Source: Erythrocercus mccallii (Eukaryota; Chordata; Aves; Passeriformes; Dicruridae). From it: a DNA stretch of 64,000 nucleotides. A model generated the notes under the pieces. The model did not search any database, was not told where the DNA came from, and saw only the letters and a list, made by a program, of their open reading frames with translations. The position numbers and the translations under genes are program-made. The stretch is from contig VZRG01002953.1 in assembly GCA_013397435.1 (NCBI GenBank), positions 1 through 64,000 of the forward strand, in the 5' to 3' direction. Shown here in pieces: positions 46,681-57,745 of the stretch; the stretch's first letter is position 1; the number at the start of each line of letters is the position of its first letter.

Positions 46681-49320
46681 CGGAGCTCTCTTGGGGAGGA
46701 GCGGGGAGAGGAGAGAGCACATCCAATTTTTGTAGTTGTGTTACCTAAAGGTCGAGCTGCCTGCTGTTTAATTGGACATTTGAGTAACTCAGTGGTGATG
46801 AGGTGAGGTTGTTCAATAGGCCTCCAGCTACGGACAATCATGTTTTTAGTAGAATCGGGGCGGGGACTGGTTTTTCGTGATTAAAGTACGGGGGTATTTT
46901 TAAAAAAAAAAAATCTGCAAATTTAAGAACTTAAAGTGCAGGTGCTGAAGAAAGGGGTGCTCATACTCTAGGAACTGGAACAGAGAATCCCCAGGGGAAG
47001 GGGAGAGCCAGCTGCTGCCAGCCCCTGGGGATTTTGGCTTCTCAGATTGACCGCTATTGCAGCTGTGCTGTCTTGTCACTTCCCGTTGCGCCCCCGAGCC
47101 CCTCCTAACGAACATTAGCCAACCTGAGTCCTGTAGCGAGAGGCTGGTGTCCCTTTTGTCTCAGCTTCCTCTCAGGTACAGCACTGCTCCTCATAACCTT
47201 CCAGGTTCCTCCTAAGCCCCAGTGGGACAGTGCTTATTCTTACCTCTTGGCTCACACTGGTTTTGGCCCCTAACGTTTACTGGAGCCCCATCCTGTGAAG
47301 ATGCTGCCTCTCTATAGCTGTATTATCTCTGAGCATCCTGGTGTTCCTGGGGCAGAGGTGCTGCCCAGGAGGGTGGGAGGGACACTGCTATTTGCTGGTT
47401 TGAGAATCCATTTGCTCTGCTCCTGCCCAGCCCACTTTACTGCAAACCCTTCAGTTACCAGAGGTACGAAATTGATGGTGAACACGGTGCCGTTGGGATC
47501 AGTACTCTGATATCTGGGGTATATTCAGCAAAAATACAGCAAAGCCGTGTGGAAGCAAGGCCAGTGCCTCAAGTGCAATTCAGACGTTAAACGCTCTGCT
47601 GTCCTGTGTCACGCTGCAGTCTGCATTGTCTTTCCCAAGTTAAGCACAGAGTGTATTTAGTCCTAACTTGGTCTTGCCTGTGACAGAATCCCAGATATAT
47701 AAAGCAATGGATTCTAGTAACTGAGCAAAAGAGCATTAAACATCTCTATCTGCTTGTTCCTGACCTGGCCCGGAGTGCTGTTCAGTGCGATTTCTTCTGC
47801 GACTGTGAAGCTGTAATCAGCTAAACTTACAGGTTCAGAAATGATGAGCCATTTACTTGGCCAAAAAAAAGGAAATCCCCCTTCCTGCAGTCACAACGCT
47901 TCAGGTGTGTGTGGAGAGAAGCCTTTCAAGTATTGCCCTACTCCTTAGTGGGATCCAGCTGCAGGTGTTCCTCTTTCAGCACGTTTGTGTGTCTGTCCTT
48001 GTCCGTACTGCAGCTCCGTGGGCAACATCTTGGGCTTCCCAGGCAGAACTGTAGATGCCTCTCTGAGGGTTGATGCTGGCACTGTGGCTTAGACCAGATG
48101 GAGGAAGGTGAAAGGGAACTCGTGATAATGTAAAAAACGAAACATGAGCTAATGGGAGTCTTCGCAAAAGCACAAAGACAAGGTACTTTTATTTCTAAAC
48201 AACCATATCCTGATGAGCCTGTTTCTTAAGGGATCTCAGAATGAAGAGATCTTAGCATATTCTCTATTTTAGGATATTCTTGCTGCATTTTCCTATCCCA
48301 GAATGCTGGAAAGTTAGTCAGAATGTGTCAGATTCTGAGGAATTATTTTTGTGTAAGCGTTTGTGAAATGGATTTTCTAGAAAACCTACTGGGTTTTGAA
48401 CTGTGTGTGTGAAGTTGAATATTAAGAGGAAGGGTTGTGTATATACTGCCTCTGTAGACTGAACTTGGGAGTTCTGAACTGTACTGTTGATCATTGATTG
48501 CTCTTCTTCCATGTACAAAACATAGCAGGTTGGCCTTATCAGAAAAAAACTCAAATCTTTTATCACATTGCAAAATGGAATTTACTTTTTTGCCATTTTG
48601 TGGTGCCCTGCTGGTACTCACTGCTGTGCTGTGTCCCCAGAAGGGTCGCTGGGACCTCCTCATGCCACGGACTCTGGTGTCTGCCTTCCCACCAGGGCAG
48701 TTCCCTCTCCTGGCCCCTTGCAGGAGCTTCCCCCACATGGAGGAGAGGTCTCTTTATGCTCATCTCTCAGGATGTGCAGGAACAGTTTTGCCTGGTTTCA
48801 CATATTGTGTGTATCAGGGAATGGTACAGTCTGAGGTGGCAAGGGCAGCTTTACTGCTTGGTCAGTCAGGGCAGGGCTGCCCCTCTCCTGCTGCTTTGCT
48901 GATGGCTTTGGGTTCTTCTCCGAGCATGTTCTCTGTGGGAGAGAACTGTTCTCAACCTACATCCCCTCCTTACTGAAGACAATGAACCTGGTTTTGGTGC
49001 ATCCCCACCTCTAGCCACGCAGCAGGTTACTCTGAAGCAGAGATGGATTCTGTGGACACTCTGGATAACTTGTGCACCAACAGGGGGAAGGTGGAGGCAG
49101 GGCTGGTGTTACTTCATCTTCTCTGTGGATGGGCTTGTTTTAGAAGTAGTGTGGAGATGGTTAGAGGACAGACAAAAATAAATCCAGGCTGCCAAGAGAG
49201 GAAGTTCCAAACTAAATGCCACAAGGAACCCAGTGGGGCATGAAATAAAAAGCTTCCATGCACAGCAGTGAGAAGGTGGCAGCAGTAGTAAGGAAAATAA
49301 ATGACTGTTAGGCATTTTCG
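46681..49320 (+). other. BCL2L13: BCL2L13 3' UTR (extent inferred)
   Basis: ATTAAA occurs at 46880-46885. AATAAA occurs at 49244-49249 and 49296-49301, followed by a TG-rich stretch near 49380. A long UTR ending near 49.3 kb with a possible short form ending near 46.9 kb is the simplest reading. No coding exon is recognised here. Confidence 0.4.
49296..49301 (+). terminator. BCL2L13: Candidate BCL2L13 polyadenylation signal
   Basis: AATAAA with a second copy 52 bases upstream (49244-49249). RNA 3' ends would be needed to decide between them and the ATTAAA at 46880. Confidence 0.4.
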
Positions 49321-52064
49321 TGGTCAGGCAGAAGCCTTGAGTATCTGGTGTGTTGCTGCATCTCAAGGAGCATCAGTTGCACTGTATGTTTGTGTTGCTT
49401 GGTCCTTTATGTTCTTCTCCTTCTGGGGTCTTTGAGATTTGGCAAGTCAGCGAGAATTTGAACTGACCACATGTTCAGAACAACTACGGTATCTCTTTCC
49501 TCTGGGAACACTCCACTAGTTAGGAGTCCTGTGGTCAGAGCTGGGATCACCAAAGAGTGGTAAGCTCAGATGGCAGTGTTCCTACAGACCTGAGTGAGAG
49601 GCTGCTCTGTTAAGAGGTGTCAATTAGAAAACGAAAGTTTTCTTCCCCCCTGTCCTCAAGTATATTACAGTAATCTTAAACTGCAGGGTACAATTACCCT
49701 GAAAGGTGTGATGCAGCCTCTCTTTAGTGGATCTCTCATAGCTGGCAGAGGGAAAGCAGGAGCTATATATTGGCAAAAGGGCATACAGAATTACTTTCAC
49801 TTGTGTTCTCATCCCCTTCCCAGAAGTGCCTCAATATCTGTCCTCGAGTGGCCTGTACTTTAACAAAATATCTACCTTAGACCCATTCTGTCTCCACTTT
49901 ATCCTTAGCATACCCTAAAGCTGAGATGCTAAAACAGCAGAGTACTGGATCTGTGCAGAAGTGGGAAATACTTAAGGAACTGCAGTGGGCAGCATGCTCA
50001 ATGAGGAGCTGTCAAGGGAAAGGCTTTCAAGAAAGATAAGGTGCAACAAATTCAGCTGTGCTTAATTCTAAGCTATGGTGAGTTGGGCATTGTGGCTGGG
50101 AGCTGGGCAAGGACTTTCTTCAGCTGGCACTGCAGGAACAAGAGTCTGAGAGCAAAGACACAATTCCTCTGTTACCCAAAAGCCCAAAGTGCAGATGCAG
50201 AGCTGTGTCCCAGCCAGCTGCAGCTCTTCTGTGCTGGATGCAGCCTGGTGGACTCCCGAGTCCCTGGAGCTTCAGGACATCCAGGCTGTGGGGGAAATCA
50301 GTACTACAGGAATCAGCCTGGAGGGGAGGAGGCTCAGGGGAGACCTGGTCACTCTGAAAGTCCCTGACAGGAGGGAGCAGCCAGGTGGGGCTGGGGCTCT
50401 GCTCCCAGACAGCAGCAACAGGACAAGAGGACACAGCCTTAGGCTGTGCCAGGGGAGGTTTAGTTTGGACATTAGGAAGAAGTTCTTCACAGAAAGGGTG
50501 ATTGGACGTTGGAATGGGCTGCCCAGGGAGCTGGTGGAGTCACCATCCCTGGAGATGTTTAAGGAAAGGCTGGATGTGGCACTGAGTGCCATGGTCTGGT
50601 CGGCAAGGTGGTGTCTGGTCATAGACTGGACTCGATCTCAGAGGTCTTTTCCAAACCTAGGTGATTCTGTGAAACATGGAGGGGTGAGGCACAGTATCTG
50701 CTCTATATAGTGAGAGCAGAGGCTCTGCATTACTTTCATTTGGCTTGGACTGCTTAACTTCAGCATGAGGAAGGTTGCAAGAACAAGTATTACTTTGACT
50801 TCATGTAGGTACCTGTGCTTAAGAACGCAATCTCTGTACTGCCATAACAAAAAAAAGGGGGAGCTGTTTATAAAATCTAAGCCAGCACTCCTTGACTAGG
50901 GTAGAGCAAGCTCTCAGGCCCAGAGGGAGCAGGGACTGCAGGGCCAGGTCTGGGCAGCAGAACTCAGTTTGTGTCTGATAACAGTGAAGGTACCTGACCA
51001 GGACCCGGCACCAGCTTGGATGGGTCAGTAGTGGTAAGTCCAGGGGAACCACAACACATCACTCAGCTCCACCTCCTTAAGTTAAATAACTTCATAACTT
51101 TTCTTTCTACTTAGAGCTGACCTTCTCTCAGTCTCTTGGGTAGGCTGACTTGCTTCCTCCAAGCTAGAGGTCTGTGGTCATGCTGTAGAAGTGGGGGAGC
51201 TCCTGTTGGCTTCCAGTGGAAGCTGCTTTTGATCTCCCTGCAGTATCTGCAGGGCAGGCAAGGGACACTGTCAATGTGGACACAACAAACTGCAGAGGAT
51301 GCATCTTACTGCTATACCTTTAGGGGCTTTGTCCTCAGTTTTAACTTGCAAGATAAGCTTTTATTTAAGGATAAACCTAAAATCCCTCAGACCAAAAGAA
51401 TGCCACTTGATTTGTTAAGTAGCAAAGACTAATGGGACTGACTCTGAAGTTGCAGGTTAGGGGATCTCTTCTGCTAGGCTTCTGCTGCGTGTAAGCAAAT
51501 AGTGACAGACTTGCAGGGATTTTGGATTCTGTTCTCAAGAGGCCTGCCTGAGGGAAGAGACCCTGACTGGTCCTCAGGTCACCCATTATCCCAGGAACTC
51601 GTCATACTGTTCCTTCCAATATGCAAGTGCAGCCCTCTTGGGGAAAACTGTCTAAAGCTTCTTGTGCCATTTGGTTAATAAAAGGGTTTCCACCTTGACA
51701 AGAAAGTTCTTTCCAGCTCATTGTTCAATATTCAGTTCAAGTGAAGGGGTATGTACATTTTTTCCCTCTGCTAATGGGACACTGCTGTAAGACCATGCCC
51801 CCAGGTTGCACTTTAATAAATGGTACAGTTTTCAAAAACAACGTGTAGACTACTTCTGTGCTTCCCCTCTCCCCCCTTTTAGTGCAGGCACCAGAAGAAA
51901 AGGTGGTTTTACTTACAGGAAACTTGCTTATGCAAGGCACAAGGACAGGACCAGAGTGTCTCTACTGCTGCCAGCTGCATCATAAGCCATGGTGAATTAG
52001 AAGAATGCCGAGTACTTGCACAAAAAAAATTCAGGTGGAAACTGAAAGTCTGCAGAGCTGTAGT
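49321..52064. other. Intergenic region between the convergent 3' ends of BCL2L13 and BID
   Basis: It contains one well-preserved CR1 tail (50315-50677). Plus-strand AATAAA motifs occur near 51673 and 51813 and could belong to longer BCL2L13 transcripts. No coding exon is recognised. Confidence 0.55.
50315..50677 (+). mobile_element. CR1 LINE 3' end, well preserved
   Basis: It reads in CR1 sense orientation. Landmarks are GAGGCTCAGGGGAGACCTGG, TGACAGGAGG, CCAGGGGAGGTTTAGTTTGG, ACATTAGGAAGAAGTTCTTC, GGCTGCCCAGGGAGCTGGTG and the end AACCTAGGTGATTCTGTGA. This is the 3' end of the reverse transcriptase region and the 3' UTR of a 5'-truncated copy. It is the least diverged mobile element in the window. 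Confidence 0.92.
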
Positions 52065-52915
52065 AGCCATCAGAAATGAATTTTTTATTTAAGTTAAAAA
52101 ACCCCACAAAATATTTACATTCTTGGAAAAGTCCTGAGGCAGCTGGATCACAGGTGACACATTTGCCACCTTGTGTGATTATGTATCAAACCTGAGTCCA
52201 AGTTTGTTCAACCTGAGATGTGACTACAAGATCTGCTACTTTTTCTTAAACATATCCAGGCTGCATTCCCAAAAGGACTTGCCCTGTGCCTACCCTGCCC
52301 TTTCCTTTACAGTTTTCCCATCAGTTTTGTTTTTCAAGCAAACACAGGTATATGGTGATTGATACTTAAATATCCTTGTGTCAGCCTTCTCTGGCCACAC
52401 TCCCTCTATCACTCAGGGCTCTGTCCCTCTTGCTGCCAGCTTCTCATCAAGATAGACCTGACTCCCACCCACCCCACTGATGATTCTGCTGATGAACCAC
52501 CCATTCCATAGCCTGAGGCCTTCCTGGGAACATTCAGCATGGCTCAGCTGCAGGAGCATGGCTGGGAAGTGAATTAACTAAAGCAAAATGCTACAGCTGC
52601 TTAGAAAACACTAAGAGGGCAGGCCCTGTGCCCACTGAGCCTGTGGAGGTACAAGGCAGGCTCTGCACAAAGATTGCTGCTGCTAAAATAAAAAATATGG
52701 TAAAAGGAGTAAGGCAAGCACTAGTCCCTACAGGTACTGGCAGAGCTGGCAGGCAGCTCACACTACTATTACTGCTGTGCTAGTCTACAAAAGCCTATCT
52801 ATAATCTGCCATCCCTTTCACAGCTGCATCTCAGAAGTTAAAAGTAAATCAAGTGAATTTCATCCATTAAGGAAAATCTTCAGGAACCCACATGCTCCAT
52901 GCAGGGCTGGAGAGC
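52065..52915 (-). other. BID: BID 3' UTR
   Basis: Runs from the TGA stop to just beyond the first minus-strand AATAAA (52084-52089). The length of about 850 bases is inferred from that signal. Confidence 0.55.
52084..52089 (-). terminator. BID: BID polyadenylation signal AATAAA
   Basis: First canonical hexamer on the minus strand after the BID stop codon. Confidence 0.55.
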
Positions 52916-52927
52916 TCATTCACGCAG
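52916..52927 (-). CDS. BID: BID terminal coding segment (Leu-Arg-Glu-stop)
   Basis: After the acceptor TCTCCCTCTAG only three codons and TGA are coding. This gives the carboxyl end DYIVDM|LRE. It is short, so the call rests on the acceptor and the phase 0 fit. Confidence 0.8.
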   Translation of the reverse strand: MRE

Positions 52928-55900
52928 CTAGAGGGAGAGAATAGAAGGGGCATTATTAACAGCAGCAGGGATTCTTCTCCCGCGGCGAGCCCTGCCCAGG
53001 AGCCCGCAGCTCCAGCGCTGTCAACACTGCCACCCTGTGCCAGCACAGGGACACAGCCCATGGGGACAGTGTGGGACAGCTCCAACACTGCCACCTGCCG
53101 TGCTCCCTCCCGTGCCAGCAGCAGGGACACGGTCCATAGGGACAGTGTGGGACAGCCCTGCTGCCCAGCTCCAGCCCTCCCTGCCCTTGGTGCTACGACT
53201 CCCACAGAGCTGTTTGACTCACCATATCAACAATGTAGTCGTGCAGCTGCTGGTTCATGTAGTTCAGAGCAGTGTTGAAGACACGGTGTAGAAGGGAAGG
53301 CACTGTATTCACAATTTTCTTAGTCAAGAGCATTGCTAGCACCAACATGGCCTTCTCCTGTTCCATGTCTGAGGGGATGGATCGTATGAGCTCTCCCACT
53401 GCCCTGGACATGTACAGAGTTATCTCCTGTATGGAAGGAAGAAAGAAATCTCAGTGTAACAGCTGGGGAAGAAAGCGGTCTCACAGCACAGCCTGCCAGG
53501 ACTGTGCTGATAACTGATCTGCTTCTTGTAACACTCCACAGGATGGTGCTCCCCTTCCTCCCAGCCTTGGCAGCCAGCCTGTTACCTACAAAACACCCCC
53601 AAAAACTATGGCACTTGATCCAGATGTAGATCTAATCCTTAGACAGCCTTCTTTTTCCTTTTTAATGCAAGAGACCTCAAACTCTACTTCCCTTGCACAG
53701 CAGCAAGGCCTGTTAGATGTTGGGCCAGCTGCATCCATGGAAGAGGCCACCCCAGCAGGTCACCCAGACAGGTCTAAACCCACTGCTACTCCCAGAACTG
53801 CACCTAAGAACACACTCACAGCACCAGAAAAGGGTCTCATGACTTGCTCTCTCTTCAGTGCTCAGTAACATGCACAAGTTAAGCTCCTGTCACTAACCTG
53901 CTCAATTTTTACCCACGTGATGGTCAGCAGATATACAGGGCTTGGCAAAAAGTCCAAAGATCTTAAATACTAAAACTAAGCCTCAGCCAGAACACTCACT
54001 TTCCAAGATAAGCCACGAGCCATCAAAAGGACAAAATGCCAGAGTTAGTCCTTTCCCACAACCATCACTTCACCATCTGCAGAAAGGAGATGTGCCCAAG
54101 GAACCCAATTTACACATTAACTTCTGCCACTGAATCACCTCTAAGAAATCTTCAAATCTTCTCTGGGATGAATTTTCAGATGCCTTCAAAGTCACAGCAG
54201 GAAGGATGCAGAATATTTAAAAGAAGAACTGCTTATCAGGCTGCTTTTCACTCACCTCTCTAGATAGAGTCTCATTCCGAAAGTGCTGCACTAGGTCATT
54301 TACTACCCTTCCTTGGATTTCTTTATCAAACTGGTCTCCAATCTCAGCCAGCTGAGCAGCAATGAGCCTGATAACATCATCATTTGTTGGAGCCAACCCT
54401 GCCAACACAAAGAGCAGAATTTAGTTCACAGGCCATATCAGACCAGCTTCAGTACAGGTCACAGCATTTTGCTCATCTCCCTTAGCAACCTCCTTCCCAC
54501 CCCTGAGTGTATCCTTGACAGGTCTAAGCATGATTTCTTTAAGTGCACCCAGGTTGCTTGCCAGAAAGAGTGGCAAACAGGAGTTTCTATTTGTAGTTTA
54601 GGTAAAGTAAAGCCTCACCCTGCCCAAAAAAAAAATCACTGCAGGGCATGTTGGAACATCTCCAAACCAAAATTTGAACAGGACACTTACAGGCAACATC
54701 CTGCTCAGAGAGGGGAATTGAGAAGCTGTGCATGACCTTGAAGGTGTTTTTCAACCTGATGATTCTAGAATTTAAGTGACTTGTCAGGACTTGTCTCTTA
54801 AGCATCATCTGAAATACAGCACCTCGCAGAAAAGTTGGAGTTGGAAGGGACCTTGAAAGGCCATCTCATCCAAACCCCCTGGACTAAGCAGAGACATTTT
54901 CAACTAGATTAGATTGTTCAAAGCCCCAGCCAAACTGACCTTGAATGTTTCCAGGGGTGAGGCATCCATCACCTCTTTCTGCAACCCGTGCCAGTGTTTT
55001 ACCACCCTCATTGTAAAAATCTTCCTTACATCTAGTCTGAATCTGTCAGTTTTCAGCTGAGAACCTCACACCTTGTCCTACCTGCTTTTGGCATGAGACC
55101 TATGCAAATTTGTGTGAGGGCAATTTAGTGTAGCAGTTCCTCCTCACTCTGCTTCTGCTGAGGTCAATGTGCAGCTGACACACCCTGGGCAAAGGGCAGT
55201 AGCCACCCTGCAGATGGCTAGCAAAGCAGGAACAGGACCAGAAGCTACTTGAGGAACAGTTTCCACCACACTGGTAGAGCAGAAAGGGATTCACCCGGTA
55301 CCAGAACTCGAGTTGCTCCAAGATCCTAGCCCAAGTATTGATACTGCCTGAGGAGCAGTGTGAGGCCTGACTTAACTGCCTTGTATGACACTCCATGAGG
55401 ACAGCTATCACCAGTAGCAGCTTTGTGCCACTGTCTGATGTGCTGCAGACAAAACCCAGTGACAAGTGCTATAGAAATCCATGGAGAGAGAAAGTACCAG
55501 TTGTATTAACCTAAGTGTTAAATTCCCAACCAACAACCACACAGTGAAGTTTCTCAGTAGAGAAAACATTACTCCTCTGAAACAGACAATAACAAAGACA
55601 AGAAATGGGGAAAGAAAACCACCATGTTCAGAGAGACCTGTGGGATGGAGATAAAAAAGCCTGCTCACCATTCTGAAAGTGGCCACTCCGATTGCCATCG
55701 GTCTGAAGCTCATCATCATCATTTGCGTGCAACACAATCGGGTGGCTTTGGAGGGAAGGCAGCTGGTCTTTGAACTTACAGTCAGAGGATACCTCCAGGA
55801 AGGTGAACAGCAGTGCATGCTCCATGTGAAGAGATCCATTGATCTGAGACGTAAGGAAATCACTGTTAAGCCCAAGCCTAGAAGATGTCCCACTCAAAGC

Positions 55901-57685
55901 ACCGTTTTCCAACCCTGAACACATCTCTGTGGCCTCCTCTGGGTACCCTGAACAGCATCAGCCAGGGGGTCCACAAGGCCTCAGCAAATGCAGACTGACT
56001 CCTGAATGTGGACCCACACAGGACTGTCCCATGGTGCATGACAGAAGGCTCTGCTCTTACAAACTGGTGCTGAAAACCCAGCTCACCTTCTGCTCACATT
56101 TCCAGCTGTGGCAATGGCAGCAGCCCCAGTCTGAGCTCCTCTTTTGAAACAGGTGTATTCAGCAAAATCCACCCATTTCCCTTACTCAGACACCTGTGTT
56201 TGGAAGGGTTTTACCCCTCTGTTTGGGAGCTGGCCATTCTACTTGCCCTGCATAAAGAAGGCAGCAGCTGCCCATGTCAATGTAATCAGAGCAGAGCAGT
56301 AACAAGGTGGGAAATGGAGATAAGAGCATAAGCCTGTGAAAACTCCCAAGGTTCACACTTCTCCCTCTTCAAAGGAACCTCAACCAGCTCCATAATAAAC
56401 CTGTACAGCTCCTCACAGAGAGCCAAGCAGCTGCTCACAAGAGAAGTGACATGAGCTGGCACTGCCACCTCCAGTGGCACATTCACCCCCAGTAAATGGG
56501 CATGTGCTGTCTCCATGGCCACACAACCTGCAGCCTTCAAGCAGGGCAGCAGAGAGTGCCCAAATGAATTGGGGCTTGAGGAGGTCCATCAGGCAGGCAG
56601 ACTGATGGGAGCAAGAGGCCCCACAACCAACTAAGGCCTCCAGAAAACCAGGAGGCTCTCCAACAATTTTAGTTAAACAGGTAAGAGAGCAGGATGTGGT
56701 GTAAGCACAGAAATAAAGAAAGAAAATCCTTACTCTGGTATGCAAATGGTCTGCCTGTAAGAAAATACTTAGGCTTAATTTTTATCTAGGGAGAAGAAAA
56801 ATACTTAGAGAAGAATGGTTTGTTGTGCCAACAATATGCAACCAGGATGAACTTGGTGATTGAAAGGGAGTTTTCAGGAGTGGAACCTTGCAAAGCCTTA
56901 ACATAATCATATCTGACTAGGCAGACAAAAGGAGGAACAAAGTCAGCAACAGGCAGGGTTCAGGAATGGAAACAAATGGAAAATAAAGTATATGATCAGT
57001 CAGAGATGAACAGAAGGCACATCTTCCATGACCTGAGCTTGCATGTTTACAGGCAGTAGTGCAGGTCACCTGGTGACCTGAGCTCACTGGGGCACCAGTG
57101 GCAATCCCCTCCAACAGCCTGCTGGACTGGCCATTGGGTTTATCATTGATACATTTTTTCATCATATTATGTTCAAAAAGCTTGTGGGAGGGCAGAGTAG
57201 GGGGTTAGAATTGTATGCGAACATGAGGTGGGCTGGGGGAGGATGACAGACATTTCAGTTACAGTTCAATGTGTAAGATTTAAGTGTGCTAAGTAACAGC
57301 ATCATAATTGCATTTAACATTGCATAAACCAATGCAGTGCATCAATCACAAGGCTGTGCCCATTCCTTTATTAGTTTTAGCAGTTTGTAGCTTTATCAAT
57401 AAACATTGTAGTCTCTTACATAGCTACATCTCCAGCTTGCAGTACCAAGGGGAAGTGCTACACCAAGAACTGCAAGGAAGCAGCTTGCAAGGTAACTGGT
57501 TCCATCCACTTCTTTGTATTCAGAGCAGTGCCAGGGACACTGCAGAAATGCTGGGAAATTCAAGAAGAACATGAGCCAACACTGAGACTTATCCCCTACA
57601 AAGTATCTCAGAACAAGTGCACCGGAGAACCACTGCACACTGTGAACAGCTAACTTCAGACATGTTTGACTCTAACCTGTTCCAT
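52916..57685 (-). CDS. BID: BH3-interacting domain death agonist, complete coding sequence
   Basis: BID links death receptors to mitochondria. Caspase-8 cleaves its loop, and the carboxyl fragment moves to the outer membrane to activate BAX and BAK. Exons 57685-57677, 55843-55669, 54398-54256, 53426-53223 and 52927-52916 join in frame to 180 aa (human 195). The protein begins MEQ, encoded on its own small coding segment. The cleavage loop has LQTD|G at residues 49-53. The BH3 helix is IRLIAAQLAEIGDQFDK (71-87) with the invariant Leu78 and Asp83. The hydrophobic hairpin (about 130-165) includes EKAMLVLAMLLTKK and matches human EKTMLVLALLLAKK. An in-frame TAG lies 16 codons upstream of the ATG, supporting this start. 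The human granzyme B site IEAD is absent. The gene is tail to tail with BCL2L13. Confidence 0.95.
53023..53160. repeat. Two-copy minisatellite in the last BID intron
   Basis: Two imperfect copies (about 53023-53083 and 53084-53160) share AACACTGCCACC, a CAGGGACAC block and GGGACAGTGTGGGACAGC. They make up almost half of the 295-base intron. Confidence 0.75.
53223..53426 (-). CDS. BID: BID coding exon with membrane-active hairpin
   Basis: Encodes residues 110-177, including DMEQEKAMLVLAMLLTKK and PSLLHRVFNTALNYMNQQ. Phase 0 at both ends. The donor is ATG|GTGAGT. Confidence 0.96.
54256..54398 (-). CDS. BID: BID coding exon with BH3 helix
   Basis: Completes Gly62 and encodes residues 63-109, starting LAPTNDDVIRLIAAQLAEIG and ending FRNETLSRE. 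The donor is GAG|GTGAGT. Confidence 0.96.
54828..55085 (-). mobile_element. CR1 LINE 3' fragment in BID intron
   Basis: GTTGGAGTTGGAAGGGACCT, then CTTGAATGTTTCCAGGGGTG, AGGCATCCATCACCTC and AAAATCTTCCTTACATCTAG are the reverse-complement CR1 tail. It lies between the loop exon and the BH3 exon. Confidence 0.88.
55669..55843 (-). CDS. BID: BID coding exon with caspase-8 cleavage loop
   Basis: Encodes residues 4-61, starting INGSLHMEHALLFTFLEVSS, with the loop [17 protein letters not shown], plus one base of Gly62. An internal Met (residue 10) could serve as an alternative start. The acceptor is CCTTACGTCTCAG. Confidence 0.95.
55844..57676 (-). other. BID: BID intron between start exon and loop exon
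   Basis: About 1.8 kb. No exon, RNA gene or recognisable mobile element is seen. Confidence 0.65.
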
Positions 57686-57745
57686 GATGGATTCAGGGAC
57701 AGAGCAGCTCAGGTCACCCTCTGCTTCAGACTAGAAGTCCTTGTC
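57677..57745 (-). CDS. BID: BID exon 2 with start codon (Met-Glu-Gln)
   Basis: The exon runs from the acceptor CTCTTTCACAG (before 57745) to the donor CAG|GTTAGA. Sixty bases are 5' UTR, with an in-frame TAG, and only nine (57677-57685) are coding. The ATG has A at -3 and G at +4. Confidence 0.82.

Noticed and set aside
45961..46841. Open frames of 80-215 codons on the minus strand opposite BCL2L13 exon 7
   Set aside because: They are antisense shadows of a real, conserved plus-strand exon.
50189..50710. A 173-codon plus-strand frame and its antisense partner
   Set aside because: This is a CR1 retrotransposon 3' fragment, not a host gene.
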